DNA of 64,000 bases from Cytophagales bacterium. Lineage in GTDB: Bacteria > Bacteroidota > Bacteroidia > Cytophagales > Thermoflexibacteraceae. This document shows positions 37,998 to 47,982 of this stretch, one piece after another. Location of the stretch: positions 1 to 64,000 of the forward strand of contig REAZ01000024.1 in assembly GCA_004294445.1 (NCBI GenBank). The letters run 5' to 3'. Within the stretch, counting starts at the first letter, position 1; each line of letters opens with the position of its first letter. The position numbers and the translations under genes are program-made. The notes beneath the pieces are model-generated. The model was not told the origin of the DNA, made no database searches, and worked only from the letters and a program-made list of their open reading frames with translations.

Positions 37998-38279
37998 ATG
38001 AAATATATGGATAATAAATATTTGCCAATAGATTGCAATTTTTATGACGTGCTTTTAGAAAAAGCTACTAAAAAAGAATTTTGTAAGATTCAGTATTTTA
38101 CTGATATACATGAGTTTATGACCGTAAATGCAGTAATCAAAGATGTATTTACGCAAAGAGGAGAAGAATTTATGCTCCTATCCACAGAGGAATCTATCCG
38201 CTTGGATAGATTAGTGAGTATCAATGGGATGCTTGCCCCTGCCCACGCAAATATCAACGATTTTAGCTGTAGTTGTTAA
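37998..38279 (+). CDS. Rof-like Rho-binding antiterminator
   Basis: 93 aa (start ATG 37998; a second ATG lies at 38007). The chain matches the Rof family: YLPIDCNFYDVLLEKATKK at the start, then CKIQYF, VIKDVFTQRGEEFMLLSTEESIRLDRLVSINGM. Rof binds Rho and inhibits Rho-dependent termination. The C-terminal Cys pair (SCSC) is unusual and of unknown meaning. It is divergent from the antiporter gene. Confidence 0.8.
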   Translation: MKYMDNKYLPIDCNFYDVLLEKATKKEFCKIQYFTDIHEFMTVNAVIKDVFTQRGEEFMLLSTEESIRLDRLVSINGMLAPAHANINDFSCSC

Positions 38280-38396
38280 AATTCTTTCTTTTCACTTTTT
38301 AGTTTTCTGGCAAAAAAGAAAAATAACGGTTTTTGAGTAAATATAATTTTTTCTCCTATTTTTACGCACAGTAACAACAAAGAAACTTTGAGAGAT

Positions 38397-38768
38397 ATGC
38401 AGATAATAGGGCAAATTTTAGTAGGATTGGTAGCTGTGGAACATTTGTACATCTTATGGATGGAAATGTTTGCTTGGGAAACAGTGGGAAAAAAGACATT
38501 CAGAAATGCCTTACCAGCAGAATTATTCAAGCCTACAAAAAGATTAGCAGCCAACCAAGGGCTTTACAACGGATTTTTAGCGGCTGGGCTTCTTTGGACA
38601 TTTGCGATTGACGACCTTTTGTGGAAAGCAAATGTATCATTTTTCTTTTTAGCCTGCGTAATAGTTGCAGGTGTCTATGGTGCTGTTTCGGCTGATAAGA
38701 AAATATTTTTTGTACAAGCATTGCCCGCCATCTTAGCTCTGCTGTTTGTGATATTGGCAAAAATGTAA
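38397..38768 (+). CDS. DUF1304 membrane protein
   Basis: 123 aa from the ATG at 38397 (MQIIGQILVGLVAVEHLYILWMEMFAW). Four hydrophobic helices and the DUF1304 pattern EHLYILWMEMF and NQGLYNGFLAAGLLW are clear. The function is unknown. The stop is 21 bases before the ATG of the large hybrid kinase on the same strand, so the pair is probably co-transcribed. Confidence 0.87.
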   Translation: MQIIGQILVGLVAVEHLYILWMEMFAWETVGKKTFRNALPAELFKPTKRLAANQGLYNGFLAAGLLWTFAIDDLLWKANVSFFFLACVIVAGVYGAVSADKKIFFVQALPAILALLFVILAKM

Positions 38769-38789
38769 TTTTTTGATACATAAAAAGAA

Positions 38790-41700
38790 ATGATGGGTAC
38801 TGAAAAGACCAAAGAAGAACTTTTGGAAGAAATAGCATTTTTGCAAAAAAAGCTGCAGATATTAGAACAACATAATAGGCAGCTTTCACCTTCTTTTTTG
38901 CCAAAAAATAGTGATGAAGCACCTCTCGCCTATCAAAAAAATGAAATAGAATCGAATGAATCGGCAAAGGAATTTATCTGTTTGCACGACCTTACGGGAA
39001 AAATCATTCGCGTAAATGACGAAGTTGCCGAAATTTTTGATATTTATAATAAAGACGGTTCTAACTACAACCTTAAGATTTTTCTTGCCCCAGATACAAG
39101 ACAGTATTTTTCGAACTACCTCAACGAGGTAATGAGAGATAAGAAATCTGAAGGGAGTCTGAAAATCATAGATAAAGAAGGGAACATACGTGTCATTCAA
39201 TACAAGGCTCATTTTGTAGAAGGCGAAAATCACCAACCCTATATTCACTGCAAAGCAAAAGACATCAGCCACAGCAAAGAGAAGTTCCTCAATGCAAGCA
39301 ATGAATTTTATAAAAGTCTTTATGAAAAAAATGTTTCTTATATTCTTTTGTTGAGTTTGGACGGGCAAATAGTGGATGCAAATGAAACAGCATTACAGCG
39401 ATTCCATTCGTTGAAAGAGGAAATAATAGGGGTAAAGTTTGCGGATTGGGCGTTGGCGAATAACATGGACATAGGGCAACATACGCTTACAAATATTTAT
39501 CACGAAGTACGGCAGGGAAAAACGATTAAAATTGCGGTTAGTGGCATTGAAGATGCTGAAAAATCTACTACCGAACTTGCTTTCAAAAAAGCAAAATTCT
39601 ATAAGCAAGACATGATTATCTGTTTTGGAGATGATATCACCAACACATACGATGGCGAGCAAGAAATTATTTCCAAATACAATGAACTTCGGGTAATTAA
39701 AGAAACAATACGCTATGTATCAGGGCAGTACAAAGTTACTGAAGTGCTGATGATGGCGTTAGAAAAATTATATGAATTAGATTATGTCAAATCTGCTGGT
39801 TTTTACAAAACGAATCAGAACGGGTTTAGCGCACGCCTAAGATTTCACCTCAATATAGAAAATGAAATTTTAGCACATATCTTAGAAATTAGAATAGAAG
39901 ACTATCTCGCTGTATTTTCTGAAAAACAACCTTATGAAATTCCTGCGGGTGTGCTTTACCCCGAACAGGAAGCCCTCATGTTTATCCCAATTATTGTAGA
40001 AAACAAAGTAAACTTTGCCTTACTTTTTAAATTAGATACTGAAACGCATGATGGCTCAAGTCTATTACTCAATCTATTAGGAGCAGAATTAAGTAGCTAT
40101 CTCACGCAAACACAGCTTAATAACAAGTTAGTTCAGAGTGAAAATAGATTTAGGATTATTGCAGACAATTCCCCTTCCTTGCTTAGAATGACCAACAGTC
40201 GTAATGAGTTTATATTTTTTAGTCAGCCGTGGTTCGTATTTACAGGCAAAAGCAATGAAAGACAACTCAGAGATAACTGGGGCGAACTCATTCACAAAGA
40301 GGATATTGAAGGAGTGAGGGACGTATTAAAAGACAATTTTACAGGTAGAAATAGTTTCGAACTTAGCTACCGTTTGCGGCGTAGTGATGGCGAATATCGG
40401 TGGATGCTCGAAAATGGAATGCCTTATTATGACCAAGAGAGAGAGTTTAAGGGGTATATCTGCTCCGCTGTAGATGTTACGGAAAGAAGGCAAAAAGAGA
40501 AAGAAAAAAGCCAAGAAGATGCCATCAAATACTCAAAGGAAAGATTACAAAAAGCACTTAATCAGGCAAATATATTTGCTATTACCGTAGAAACAAATGG
40601 CTTAATTTCTTATTGTAATCAGTTTTTTTATGAGAAAACAAGTTGGAAAGAAGAAGATGTGATAGGGAAATATCTATTCAATGTATTTGAGCCAGACATG
40701 GAAGGAGAAGCACAACTATTCCATATAGACGGATTTCTCAATACATTCGAAGGCACTTTGCATACGGCGGGCAAAGAGGCTGTCCATATCCGATTTAACT
40801 CTATAGTGCTTAACGACAGAACGGGAAATATAGCTTCGTTTACGATAGTAGGCGAAGACGTAAATGAAAAATACAGAGTGCAAGAGGCACTAAGAGAGAG
40901 CAATATGCGTTTACAAGACTTGTTTGATAATGCTAATGACCTCATTCAAGTTACTGGTTCAGATGGAAAGATTTTATTTGCCAATCGTGCATGGAAGCAA
41001 ACCTTAGGCTATTCGGACGAGGAACTTGAATCACTCAAGATTATGGATATTTTGCATCCCGACAAGGCTATAGACACATATAGAACATTTGGCAAAGTAA
41101 AGAAAACAGGCGAGGTAAGCAGTGCGCAAACGGCTTTGGTAGCCAAAAATGGCAAGAAAATAGACCTTTCGGGGAGGTTTAGCTATGATGAAAAAGAAAA
41201 TGAGTTCCGTGCGTATTTATACAATATCACCGAAAGAATTAGGTTAGACAATGCCCAAAATCTTTACTACAATATAGCAACGCTCACCCTAAATAGCACA
41301 AATTTAGAAAGTTTGTACGAGGGTTTTTACAATGCACTAAGGCGTGTGATAGAGGTAGATAGTTTTGTCATTGCTATCAAAGACAAATATGACGATAAGA
41401 AAATTTACTTCCCATATCATATCAATTCCAAATTTGCACCTAAAGAAGGTATCCAAGGCATCAACTTTGTAAACTATGCGGTAGCAAATTTTGAGCGACC
41501 TATTTTTATGTACGAGGGGGTAATTAAGCAAATTATTTCCAAAAAGAAACTTATTCCCGATACAGTCATTCCCAAAGTTTGGCTTGGCGTTCCGCTCAAA
41601 TTGGGCGAAAAAATTATTGGTATGATTGTTTTGCAGGCTTTCAAAGAAGCCAAACTCTACAATAAGAAAGATTTAACACTACTTTCTTTCATTTCTGGGC

Positions 41701-43778
41701 AACTTGCTATTGCGATAAAGCGAAGCCAAAATCAGGAAGAAATAAGCCAGCAAGCAGCCCGCCTCAAGGCTATTTTTGATAGCGGTACGCATTTGATGTG
41801 GACAGTAAACCGCCAAATGCTCGTAACTCGTTTCAACCAAAAAGCAAATACTAAAGCCAACAATAACGAAGGAAATACCATTGTTCCCTCCGATTTGGTA
41901 GGTTATGAGGATACGACCGACAAGCTAAAGCAAGGCGAGTTTCTCTATTTCTGGCTTAACAAATACCGCAAGACTTTCGAGGGCAAACAGCAACATTTTG
42001 AAAGCAAGATTATCAATGAGCATGGGATAGAGATTTGGTACGAGGTTTTTCTGAACCCTATCAAAGTAGTGGGGGCGGAAGACATAGACGAAATTTCGGG
42101 TGTTGCCAATAATATTACTGCCAAAAAACGCTACGAATTGGCATTGGCAGAGGCAAAAGAGGTGGCTGAAAAGTCTTTGGAAGTCAAAAAGAGTTTCCTC
42201 TCTAATATGAGCCATGAAATCCGTACACCTATGAATGGTATTATCGGCATGATTGAGCTATTGGCAGACTCAACCCTCGACGAGGAGCAACAAAGTTGGA
42301 TTACGACCATGCGAAAATCATCTGAAACCTTGCTCAATATCCTCAATGACATTTTAGATTTGTCGAAAATAGAGGCAGGAAAGATGGAACTTCGTAAAAC
42401 CCCTATTTCGCTCAAAGCAATTATTGACAAACTTTTTGCCCTTTTCATGCAAAGAGCCTTGTCCAAAGATATTACAATGATAGATTCTTTTGAGAAAGAA
42501 GTACCTATTTTCGTTAGTGCCGATGAAACTCGTCTTCTTCAGATTCTATCTAATCTTACTTCTAATGCTCTTAAGTTCACCGAGCATGGGGAAATAAACA
42601 TTCGTTTCCTGCACATTTCCCAAAATGGGAAACTACATAAAATAAAAGTAGAAGTCCAAGATTCGGGCATCGGGATTCCCGAAGAAAAATTGGCTATCTT
42701 GTTCAAAGCGTTCAGCCAAGCAGATAACTCATACACAAAGTCTTATGGCGGCACAGGCTTAGGGTTGGTCATTTCCCAAGAGCTTTGCAAACTGATGAAC
42801 GGAGACATCGGGGTAGAATCTATACTTGGCAAGGGAAGTACATTTTGGTTTACCTTTGAAGCCGAAGAATGTAGGGCGGAAGACGTGCCAATAGAGGAAA
42901 ACTTTATGAGCAAACAAGGTGGCGGACATATAGAGCGAATTTCATACATAGCAAAAATCTTGGTCGTTGATGATAACTCGGTGAACCTCAAAGTAGCAAA
43001 AAGTATTTTGCAAAAGGCAGGCTGTACGGTGGAAACCGCACAAAGCGGGCAGACTGCTATTAATTTGGTGCGGCAAAATCACTATGATATTATCTTTATG
43101 GATATTCAGATGCCAATCATGAACGGCGTTACCACTACTCAGCATATCAAAGCATTAAATTTGCAAATTATGCCGCCTGTAATTGCTATGACTGCGTTTT
43201 CTATGCAGGAAGAACGCCAAAGTTTCTTAGATGCGGGCATGGACGATTATGTTTCGAAACCCATAAAAGCTCAAATTCTGATTAATAAAGTAAAGGAATG
43301 GAGTGAGAAAATTGGGTTGCCACATAAGTTAGTGCCTATCGCAGAAGAAAAAGAAGATAGCAATGAGCCAATAAATATAGAACTCATCAGTCCGAAAAAA
43401 GAGGTCGAATCTTTATTCAGAGTTACCCACAAGCATATTATAGGCTTGATTATCAACAAGGAAATAGTTGACCAACTTCGCAAGTACGGTGATGATGAAA
43501 TGATAGAGGCTACTTACCAAGAATTTGAGGAGGAAACAACAAACATTATCAACGAACTTACGGATAAGATTGATAAGCACCTCATCAAAGAAGCAATGGG
43601 CTGTGCGCACACTATCAAAGGAAGTGCTGGCACACTCGGCATAGAACGCCTCGCTGCCCATGCTACAAAAATGGAACAAGAATTCAAAAATGGTATCTTC
43701 GATAATGCCAAGCAAGACTTAGATACCATGAATATTCTTTTTGATGAGTTTAAAGAAAATTACAGAGATTTGATATGA
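38790..43778 (+). CDS. Hybrid histidine kinase, multi-PAS/GAF, receiver and HPt
   Basis: 1,662 aa, soluble; no signal peptide or membrane helix is visible. Order as I read it: coiled coil (8-33), PAS (about 58-170), PAS (180-290), GAF-like (300-440), PAS (450-570), PAS (580-690), PAS (700-815), GAF (830-985), PAS (995-1120), HisKA with SHEIRTPMNG (His1142), HATPase (about 1250-1370) with DSGIGI and GTGLGL, receiver with IIFMDIQMP (Asp1438) and HPt with HTIKGSAGTLG (His1607). It therefore holds a complete His-Asp-His phosphorelay. The final response regulator is not adjacent. The PAS/GAF array points to cytosolic cues such as redox state or small ligands. Confidence 0.93.
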   Translation: MMGTEKTKEELLEEIAFLQKKLQILEQHNRQLSPSFLPKNSDEAPLAYQKNEIESNESAKEFICLHDLTGKIIRVNDEVAEIFDIYNKDGSNYNLKIFLAPDTRQYFSNYLNEVMRDKKSEGSLKIIDKEGNIRVIQYKAHFVEGENHQPYIHCKAKDISHSKEKFLNASNEFYKSLYEKNVSYILLLSLDGQIVDANETALQRFHSLKEEIIGVKFADWALANNMDIGQHTLTNIYHEVRQGKTIKIAVSGIEDAEKSTTELAFKKAKFYKQDMIICFGDDITNTYDGEQEIISKYNELRVIKETIRYVSGQYKVTEVLMMALEKLYELDYVKSAGFYKTNQNGFSARLRFHLNIENEILAHILEIRIEDYLAVFSEKQPYEIPAGVLYPEQEALMFIPIIVENKVNFALLFKLDTETHDGSSLLLNLLGAELSSYLTQTQLNNKLVQSENRFRIIADNSPSLLRMTNSRNEFIFFSQPWFVFTGKSNERQLRDNWGELIHKEDIEGVRDVLKDNFTGRNSFELSYRLRRSDGEYRWMLENGMPYYDQEREFKGYICSAVDVTERRQKEKEKSQEDAIKYSKERLQKALNQANIFAITVETNGLISYCNQFFYEKTSWKEEDVIGKYLFNVFEPDMEGEAQLFHIDGFLNTFEGTLHTAGKEAVHIRFNSIVLNDRTGNIASFTIVGEDVNEKYRVQEALRESNMRLQDLFDNANDLIQVTGSDGKILFANRAWKQTLGYSDEELESLKIMDILHPDKAIDTYRTFGKVKKTGEVSSAQTALVAKNGKKIDLSGRFSYDEKENEFRAYLYNITERIRLDNAQNLYYNIATLTLNSTNLESLYEGFYNALRRVIEVDSFVIAIKDKYDDKKIYFPYHINSKFAPKEGIQGINFVNYAVANFERPIFMYEGVIKQIISKKKLIPDTVIPKVWLGVPLKLGEKIIGMIVLQAFKEAKLYNKKDLTLLSFISGQLAIAIKRSQNQEEISQQAARLKAIFDSGTHLMWTVNRQMLVTRFNQKANTKANNNEGNTIVPSDLVGYEDTTDKLKQGEFLYFWLNKYRKTFEGKQQHFESKIINEHGIEIWYEVFLNPIKVVGAEDIDEISGVANNITAKKRYELALAEAKEVAEKSLEVKKSFLSNMSHEIRTPMNGIIGMIELLADSTLDEEQQSWITTMRKSSETLLNILNDILDLSKIEAGKMELRKTPISLKAIIDKLFALFMQRALSKDITMIDSFEKEVPIFVSADETRLLQILSNLTSNALKFTEHGEINIRFLHISQNGKLHKIKVEVQDSGIGIPEEKLAILFKAFSQADNSYTKSYGGTGLGLVISQELCKLMNGDIGVESILGKGSTFWFTFEAEECRAEDVPIEENFMSKQGGGHIERISYIAKILVVDDNSVNLKVAKSILQKAGCTVETAQSGQTAINLVRQNHYDIIFMDIQMPIMNGVTTTQHIKALNLQIMPPVIAMTAFSMQEERQSFLDAGMDDYVSKPIKAQILINKVKEWSEKIGLPHKLVPIAEEKEDSNEPINIELISPKKEVESLFRVTHKHIIGLIINKEIVDQLRKYGDDEMIEATYQEFEEETTNIINELTDKIDKHLIKEAMGCAHTIKGSAGTLGIERLAAHATKMEQEFKNGIFDNAKQDLDTMNILFDEFKENYRDLI

Positions 43779-43787
43779 AAGCTAATT

Positions 43788-46106
43788 TTATAAAGGTTTT
43801 AACACCAATTCTTCTCCTTTTTGGCAGTCTTTTTCCAACATACTTCCCTGACTTTCTTTTCCATTAAGCGAATATTTTTCGCCCAACGTATGGGCTAATT
43901 TGATTTTTCCCCCAAACGGAGCTTTCACCTTTATTTCAGTAGTTTTGCCGTTTTCTACCTTTGCACTGACAGAAAAGCCGCCTTCAACTCTGATATTTTC
44001 AAAGGAAAAAGTAGTGTTGAGCCACGCCAAAGGCACATCAGGAATTACATGGACTACGTCTTGTCGTTGCTGAACCAAAATTTCTAAGACGGCACTCAAA
44101 GCCCCTTGCCCCGCATCCAACTGCATCACTTCGCTATTTTTTACACTTTCGGGCATTTTGTACCACGTAGGCGAGCCAATGAGCGAAACGCCCGTACTAT
44201 TTGCATTGTGCAGCGTACCTCTGCCCTCGTTTACAAAATTTTCTCTCCACCAATGTAGCCACGATACCGCCGCTTCCGTTCTGCCACTTCGCATATTCAG
44301 AATAGATGCCCAAGGCACACACCAGCCACTCCATGCCCCAGAACCTTGAGTTACCCAACGGTTCAGTGTACTACTTACAATTTGCTTGTGCTGTGCCGCT
44401 TGCGGGTCTATAGTCCCAAAAGGATAAATACCGCCCAAGTGTGCGTGATGTCTGTGGCTATCTTCCAAGTCTGTTCCCTCCCAAAGGGCAATGAAAGTGC
44501 TATTATTTCCCCATCTTTCGGCGTTGTAAGCCCCTACTATAGTGCTGTAGGGTGGCAAACTTTCGCTTACTTTCTGCCAACGTGGGTCTATTTCTTGGTT
44601 TGTAAGTTTGGCTGCCTGAGGTAAAATCTGTGCAACACAGTGCAAAGCTGCCAACTGAAATGAGGCGTTTTTGCCCCATGCATCCATGTCCGCCCCTTTA
44701 AATTCGGGACTCACCGAAACGGGCAAACTCAATACCGTTCTGCCATCACCGTAACGAGATTCTTCGAGCATCGCCCAGTAGCCCTCGAAAGCACCAATGA
44801 GCAAGGGCATCGCTATTTCCTTCAAAATCTTTTCGTCCATCGTGTAGCGGTAGTGCTGCCACGCAAGCTGTGCCATCCAAGCCGTGCAAGCATGGTCTAT
44901 CGTCCCCGTCCAGAATGTACCTACTACTTGGCATCGGTCATCTACGGCGTGCGGAAGCATCAGCGCCTTTTCATTTCCAAAAAATTGCTTACCATTTTTC
45001 TGCATTTGGGGTAGCCAAGACATGAGCATTTTCCACAAGGGATTGAGATTATTCGCCTTTCCTGTAGCAAAATTGGGTAGGTAAATCATTTCCACATTGA
45101 TATTGAAATGATAGTCGTTGCTCCAAGGCGGAAGTTGGTACTCCTCCATGAAAACGCCCTGCAAAGTACACGCAACACCGTGTTCGGGCATGGTAGCGGC
45201 TTGTTTGTAAAGTCCATAATCAGCAATTTCTTGCAAAATAGGGTCGGGTAAAGAAATTTTTGGTACTTCAGCCCAATAGCTTTTCCACCAATTATTTTTC
45301 TGGATAAGCAGTTGTTTTATGTTGCCTTTGCCAAAATTTTCTACTATTTTTTCCTTGCCATTTTTGCCCAAGAAAGACCCCACTAAAATTTGATTTTCTT
45401 TTGAAATATAGCCCAAAGACAAAGGCTCGTCTGCGGGTAAGTTTTGTGTGAAACCCTTTCCGCCAGCCATTTCCCAAAGTTCGGGCGGGCTTACTCCCCA
45501 TCCACTCAATTTTTGCTTGGAAAACTCCCAAGCAGGAATCAACTTAATTTCGGTTTTGCCAACTAAGTTTTTAGACAATTCTATGGAAGTTAGTTCCTCA
45601 AAAACGGCTTGATTAATTGTAATTGTTTCATTGACAGGTGTTTTACCTGCCTTGTTTGTTCTGCTTTTATCGCCTATGACCACTACTAATTCTGCCTTTC
45701 CTAAATCCAACTTGGCGGTTTGGAGAACATAATTTTCAGGAAGTTTTATTTCCAACCTCCCTCCCCCAATCTGATAGGGTTCGTGCGGCTCATTTGCCGA
45801 TTTTTGAGGAACAGCAAAGGTTTTTCGTAAGGCTTGTTCGTCCTTTGCCTCCAACATTTTTTTTACTTCAAAATAAGTAGTACGGGCAGAAAAGTCATTG
45901 CCGCCTCTGTGGTCCCAAAAGCCCGCCCTACCAATGGTAATTTTTAGGGTATTGCCTTCACCCCAAACCATCAGCCCTTGTGTGCCGTTGCCTATAAGTG
46001 CGCCTGCGTGCGTTCGCTTCACGGGAAAAGTCCAAGTCAGCGTTTGCTGTGCTTGTAAATAGCTTTGCCAAAGCAAAAAAATACCAAGTAAAATAATTTT
46101 TTTCAT
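43788..46106 (-). CDS. GH95-like alpha-L-fucosidase/galactosidase
   Basis: 772 aa with signal peptide (about 1-19). The (alpha/alpha)6-barrel catalytic part shows NDYHFNINVEM (the Asn pair of GH95, near residue 335), SVSPEF (catalytic Glu, near 463) and MQLDAGQGALSAVLEIL (catalytic Asp, near 662). The N-terminal region (about 25-260) has the beta-sandwich PVKRTHAGALIGNGTQGLMVWG start. It probably removes terminal alpha-fucose or a similar sugar from glycans in the periplasm. No PUL-type SusC/D pair is adjacent. A fragment of this gene recurs just upstream at about 46287-46362. Confidence 0.83.
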   Translation of the reverse strand: MKKIILLGIFLLWQSYLQAQQTLTWTFPVKRTHAGALIGNGTQGLMVWGEGNTLKITIGRAGFWDHRGGNDFSARTTYFEVKKMLEAKDEQALRKTFAVPQKSANEPHEPYQIGGGRLEIKLPENYVLQTAKLDLGKAELVVVIGDKSRTNKAGKTPVNETITINQAVFEELTSIELSKNLVGKTEIKLIPAWEFSKQKLSGWGVSPPELWEMAGGKGFTQNLPADEPLSLGYISKENQILVGSFLGKNGKEKIVENFGKGNIKQLLIQKNNWWKSYWAEVPKISLPDPILQEIADYGLYKQAATMPEHGVACTLQGVFMEEYQLPPWSNDYHFNINVEMIYLPNFATGKANNLNPLWKMLMSWLPQMQKNGKQFFGNEKALMLPHAVDDRCQVVGTFWTGTIDHACTAWMAQLAWQHYRYTMDEKILKEIAMPLLIGAFEGYWAMLEESRYGDGRTVLSLPVSVSPEFKGADMDAWGKNASFQLAALHCVAQILPQAAKLTNQEIDPRWQKVSESLPPYSTIVGAYNAERWGNNSTFIALWEGTDLEDSHRHHAHLGGIYPFGTIDPQAAQHKQIVSSTLNRWVTQGSGAWSGWCVPWASILNMRSGRTEAAVSWLHWWRENFVNEGRGTLHNANSTGVSLIGSPTWYKMPESVKNSEVMQLDAGQGALSAVLEILVQQRQDVVHVIPDVPLAWLNTTFSFENIRVEGGFSVSAKVENGKTTEIKVKAPFGGKIKLAHTLGEKYSLNGKESQGSMLEKDCQKGEELVLKPL

Positions 46107-46140
46107 TTTCTTCTAATTTTTTATTGCCGTTTAAGTAGCG

Positions 46141-46165
46141 GGATAAATTTAAGGTATATTTATCC
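46141..46165. promoter_or_regulatory. Palindrome upstream of the GH95 gene
   Basis: Arms GGATAAAT (46141-46148) and ATTTATCC (46158-46165) around nine bases, with two further matching positions inside. It lies 35-59 bases upstream of the GH95 ATG (minus strand), where an operator would be expected. Confidence 0.45.
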
Positions 46166-46190
46166 TAAAAGGCGAATATACAATAATTTA

Positions 46191-46362
46191 TTCCGCTATT
46201 TGCTTTCGCTATTGTTTTGGACAACAGTAAAATTTTCTGAAATGTCATTCGGGAAAATAACTTCTGTATAGTTTTCATCTTTATCTCCCAAAGTTCGGAC
46301 GAACTTACTCCCCACCTGCTCAACTTTTGTTTGGGAAACTCCCAAGCAGACAGCTTCATTTA
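46191..46362 (-). pseudogene. Chimeric relic of efflux-adaptor and GH95 gene fragments
   Basis: Positions 46211-46292 match 52891-52972 (3' end of the RND adaptor gene) at 76 of 82 bases by my hand count. The match continues to about 46191 after a 19-base gap relative to the gene (52872-52890 missing). Positions 46287-46349 match 45473-45535 (inside the GH95 gene) at 54 of 63, and weaker similarity runs to about 46362 with a 3-base in-frame loss. Both parts are in the parents' orientation. They meet at CCCAAA, within TTTCCCAAA shared by both parents. An open frame of 64 aa (46165-46359) keeps the GH95 reading (AWEFPKQKLSRWGVSSSELWE) but leaves the adaptor frame. No function is expected. Confidence 0.85.
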
Positions 46363-46391
46363 GGTAAGCAAGACAAGCCTATTTTTTATTT

Positions 46392-47837
46392 TTACTTCGT
46401 ATATGTAAATGCTCTTGTGGCTACATTTCTGAATACGTAAGACTTGCCATCAACTTCCGTAAAAGAAACGTTTCTTGCTTCTATCGTGATGGTAAAGTTA
46501 AATCTGTCATCTACATTCGCAAGCTCTGCCCCTGTAAAAGTAATGCTTGTGGTGTTCGGCTGAAAAATCTTACTGACGGTAGAAATCCGAACATTGTTAG
46601 CATCTGTGGAGATAATAAAAACCTCTAATTCATCACAAGGAATGACGTTTGCCAATTGTAGTGTAAAGCCATTAGTTTTATCCAAATTGGTGAAAGAAGG
46701 AAAAGTCGTATCAGGCATTGGGGGATTAGGCTTATTGGTGTCGAAATTAATGGCAGGAATATCATTTGAGCCACTAACTGCCCAACTAATGGTAGGATTA
46801 TTAAACACCATACTATTATTTACATAAGCATTATTTATGGCATTTCTTGCCAATACCTGTCCATTACAACTTACCGTTCCCGCACTTACGAAAGGAGGCA
46901 TGTCTCTATTACCTAAATAGAAAATACTATTTGCAGACAAAGAAGTAGAAGCCGAAGTAGCTATTAACCTGCCACGAGATTCGGAAGAAGAAATCAAAGC
47001 AACCAAAGTGCCAACCAATCTACGCTGTACCAATATGGACGTACTTCTATTTGCGGTGTTGCCAAACTCATCTGTTACCACCAAATTAACGATTTTCATG
47101 CCTGAGCTTCTGAAGGCAAATACAGGATTCTGTACTGTGGAGCTAAAGCCTTCTTCTGGGGTAGAAGTCCATGCAAAAGTTCTTGCATCGCTTGTGCTTC
47201 TATTCGTAAAAGTAACCACATCAGCAGCAACGGGATTGGGGTTAGATACAGTAAAATCAGCACGTAAACTTGGAGCAGCAATGGTAATCATTTTGCTCAC
47301 AGTAGTACTACCTCCCGCACCCGTTACCTGTAGGGTAAGCGTATAATTGCCTGCGGTGGCAAAGCTAAAAGTAGGGTTTTGCTGGGAAGAGGTAAAACCT
47401 GCTGGTGAAGATGACCACGCAAAAGTTGTCCCATTCTGTACTGTGGTGGTGATGGCTACAGGCTGGCGCGTAATAGGGTTGGCGACACTGAATGCAAAAT
47501 CTACTGTAGGTTTTGCTTCTACCACAGTAATAGATTTTGTAATTGGAACACTCCCTCCATCACCAGTAGCCGTAAAGGTAACTTGGTAAGTCCCTGCCGT
47601 AGTAAATCGCTGACGTGCTGTGAGTTGTGTACTGCTCAATGCCGTAGGAGAGGAACTCCAAGTATATGTTTTGGCATTTTGTGCTGTACCAGTGAATACT
47701 ACTTCATCTTGGGTAGTAGGATTTTCAGGTGCAAAGGTGAAGTTTGCCGTTGGTAAAGGCGGAGTATCACTTTTTTTGCAAGCATTCATAATGATTAAAA
47801 AAGCCCCCAACAGTGCGAATAAAATGTGTTTTTTCAT
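46392..47837 (-). CDS. PKD-domain lipoprotein
   Basis: 481 aa. The signal ends in a lipobox at Cys20 (LIIMNACKKSD). Three PKD repeats follow (about 30-110, 110-190, 190-270), each with the TANFTF/VDFAFS/ADFTVS start, a YTWSSSP-type Trp and an AGTYQVTFTATGDGG-type strand. The C-terminal about 210 residues are beta-rich and unrecognised. PKD domains bind glycans or proteins outside the cell; the protein is likely a surface-exposed or periplasmic lipoprotein. No catalytic motif is seen. Confidence 0.85.
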   Translation of the reverse strand: MKKHILFALLGAFLIIMNACKKSDTPPLPTANFTFAPENPTTQDEVVFTGTAQNAKTYTWSSSPTALSSTQLTARQRFTTAGTYQVTFTATGDGGSVPITKSITVVEAKPTVDFAFSVANPITRQPVAITTTVQNGTTFAWSSSPAGFTSSQQNPTFSFATAGNYTLTLQVTGAGGSTTVSKMITIAAPSLRADFTVSNPNPVAADVVTFTNRSTSDARTFAWTSTPEEGFSSTVQNPVFAFRSSGMKIVNLVVTDEFGNTANRSTSILVQRRLVGTLVALISSSESRGRLIATSASTSLSANSIFYLGNRDMPPFVSAGTVSCNGQVLARNAINNAYVNNSMVFNNPTISWAVSGSNDIPAINFDTNKPNPPMPDTTFPSFTNLDKTNGFTLQLANVIPCDELEVFIISTDANNVRISTVSKIFQPNTTSITFTGAELANVDDRFNFTITIEARNVSFTEVDGKSYVFRNVATRAFTYTK

Positions 47838-47982
47838 AATTTTTTAGAGTCCAGTAACGTGAGTTATTGAATTAATTGAAATTTTTATCCCAAAAAAATG
47901 TGAGTCTTTAGTATCCATAGACTTTTGTAATTTTGGGATTTTTAGTAACTGTTTATGTATTTACTTAACACCTATTTTCTTA

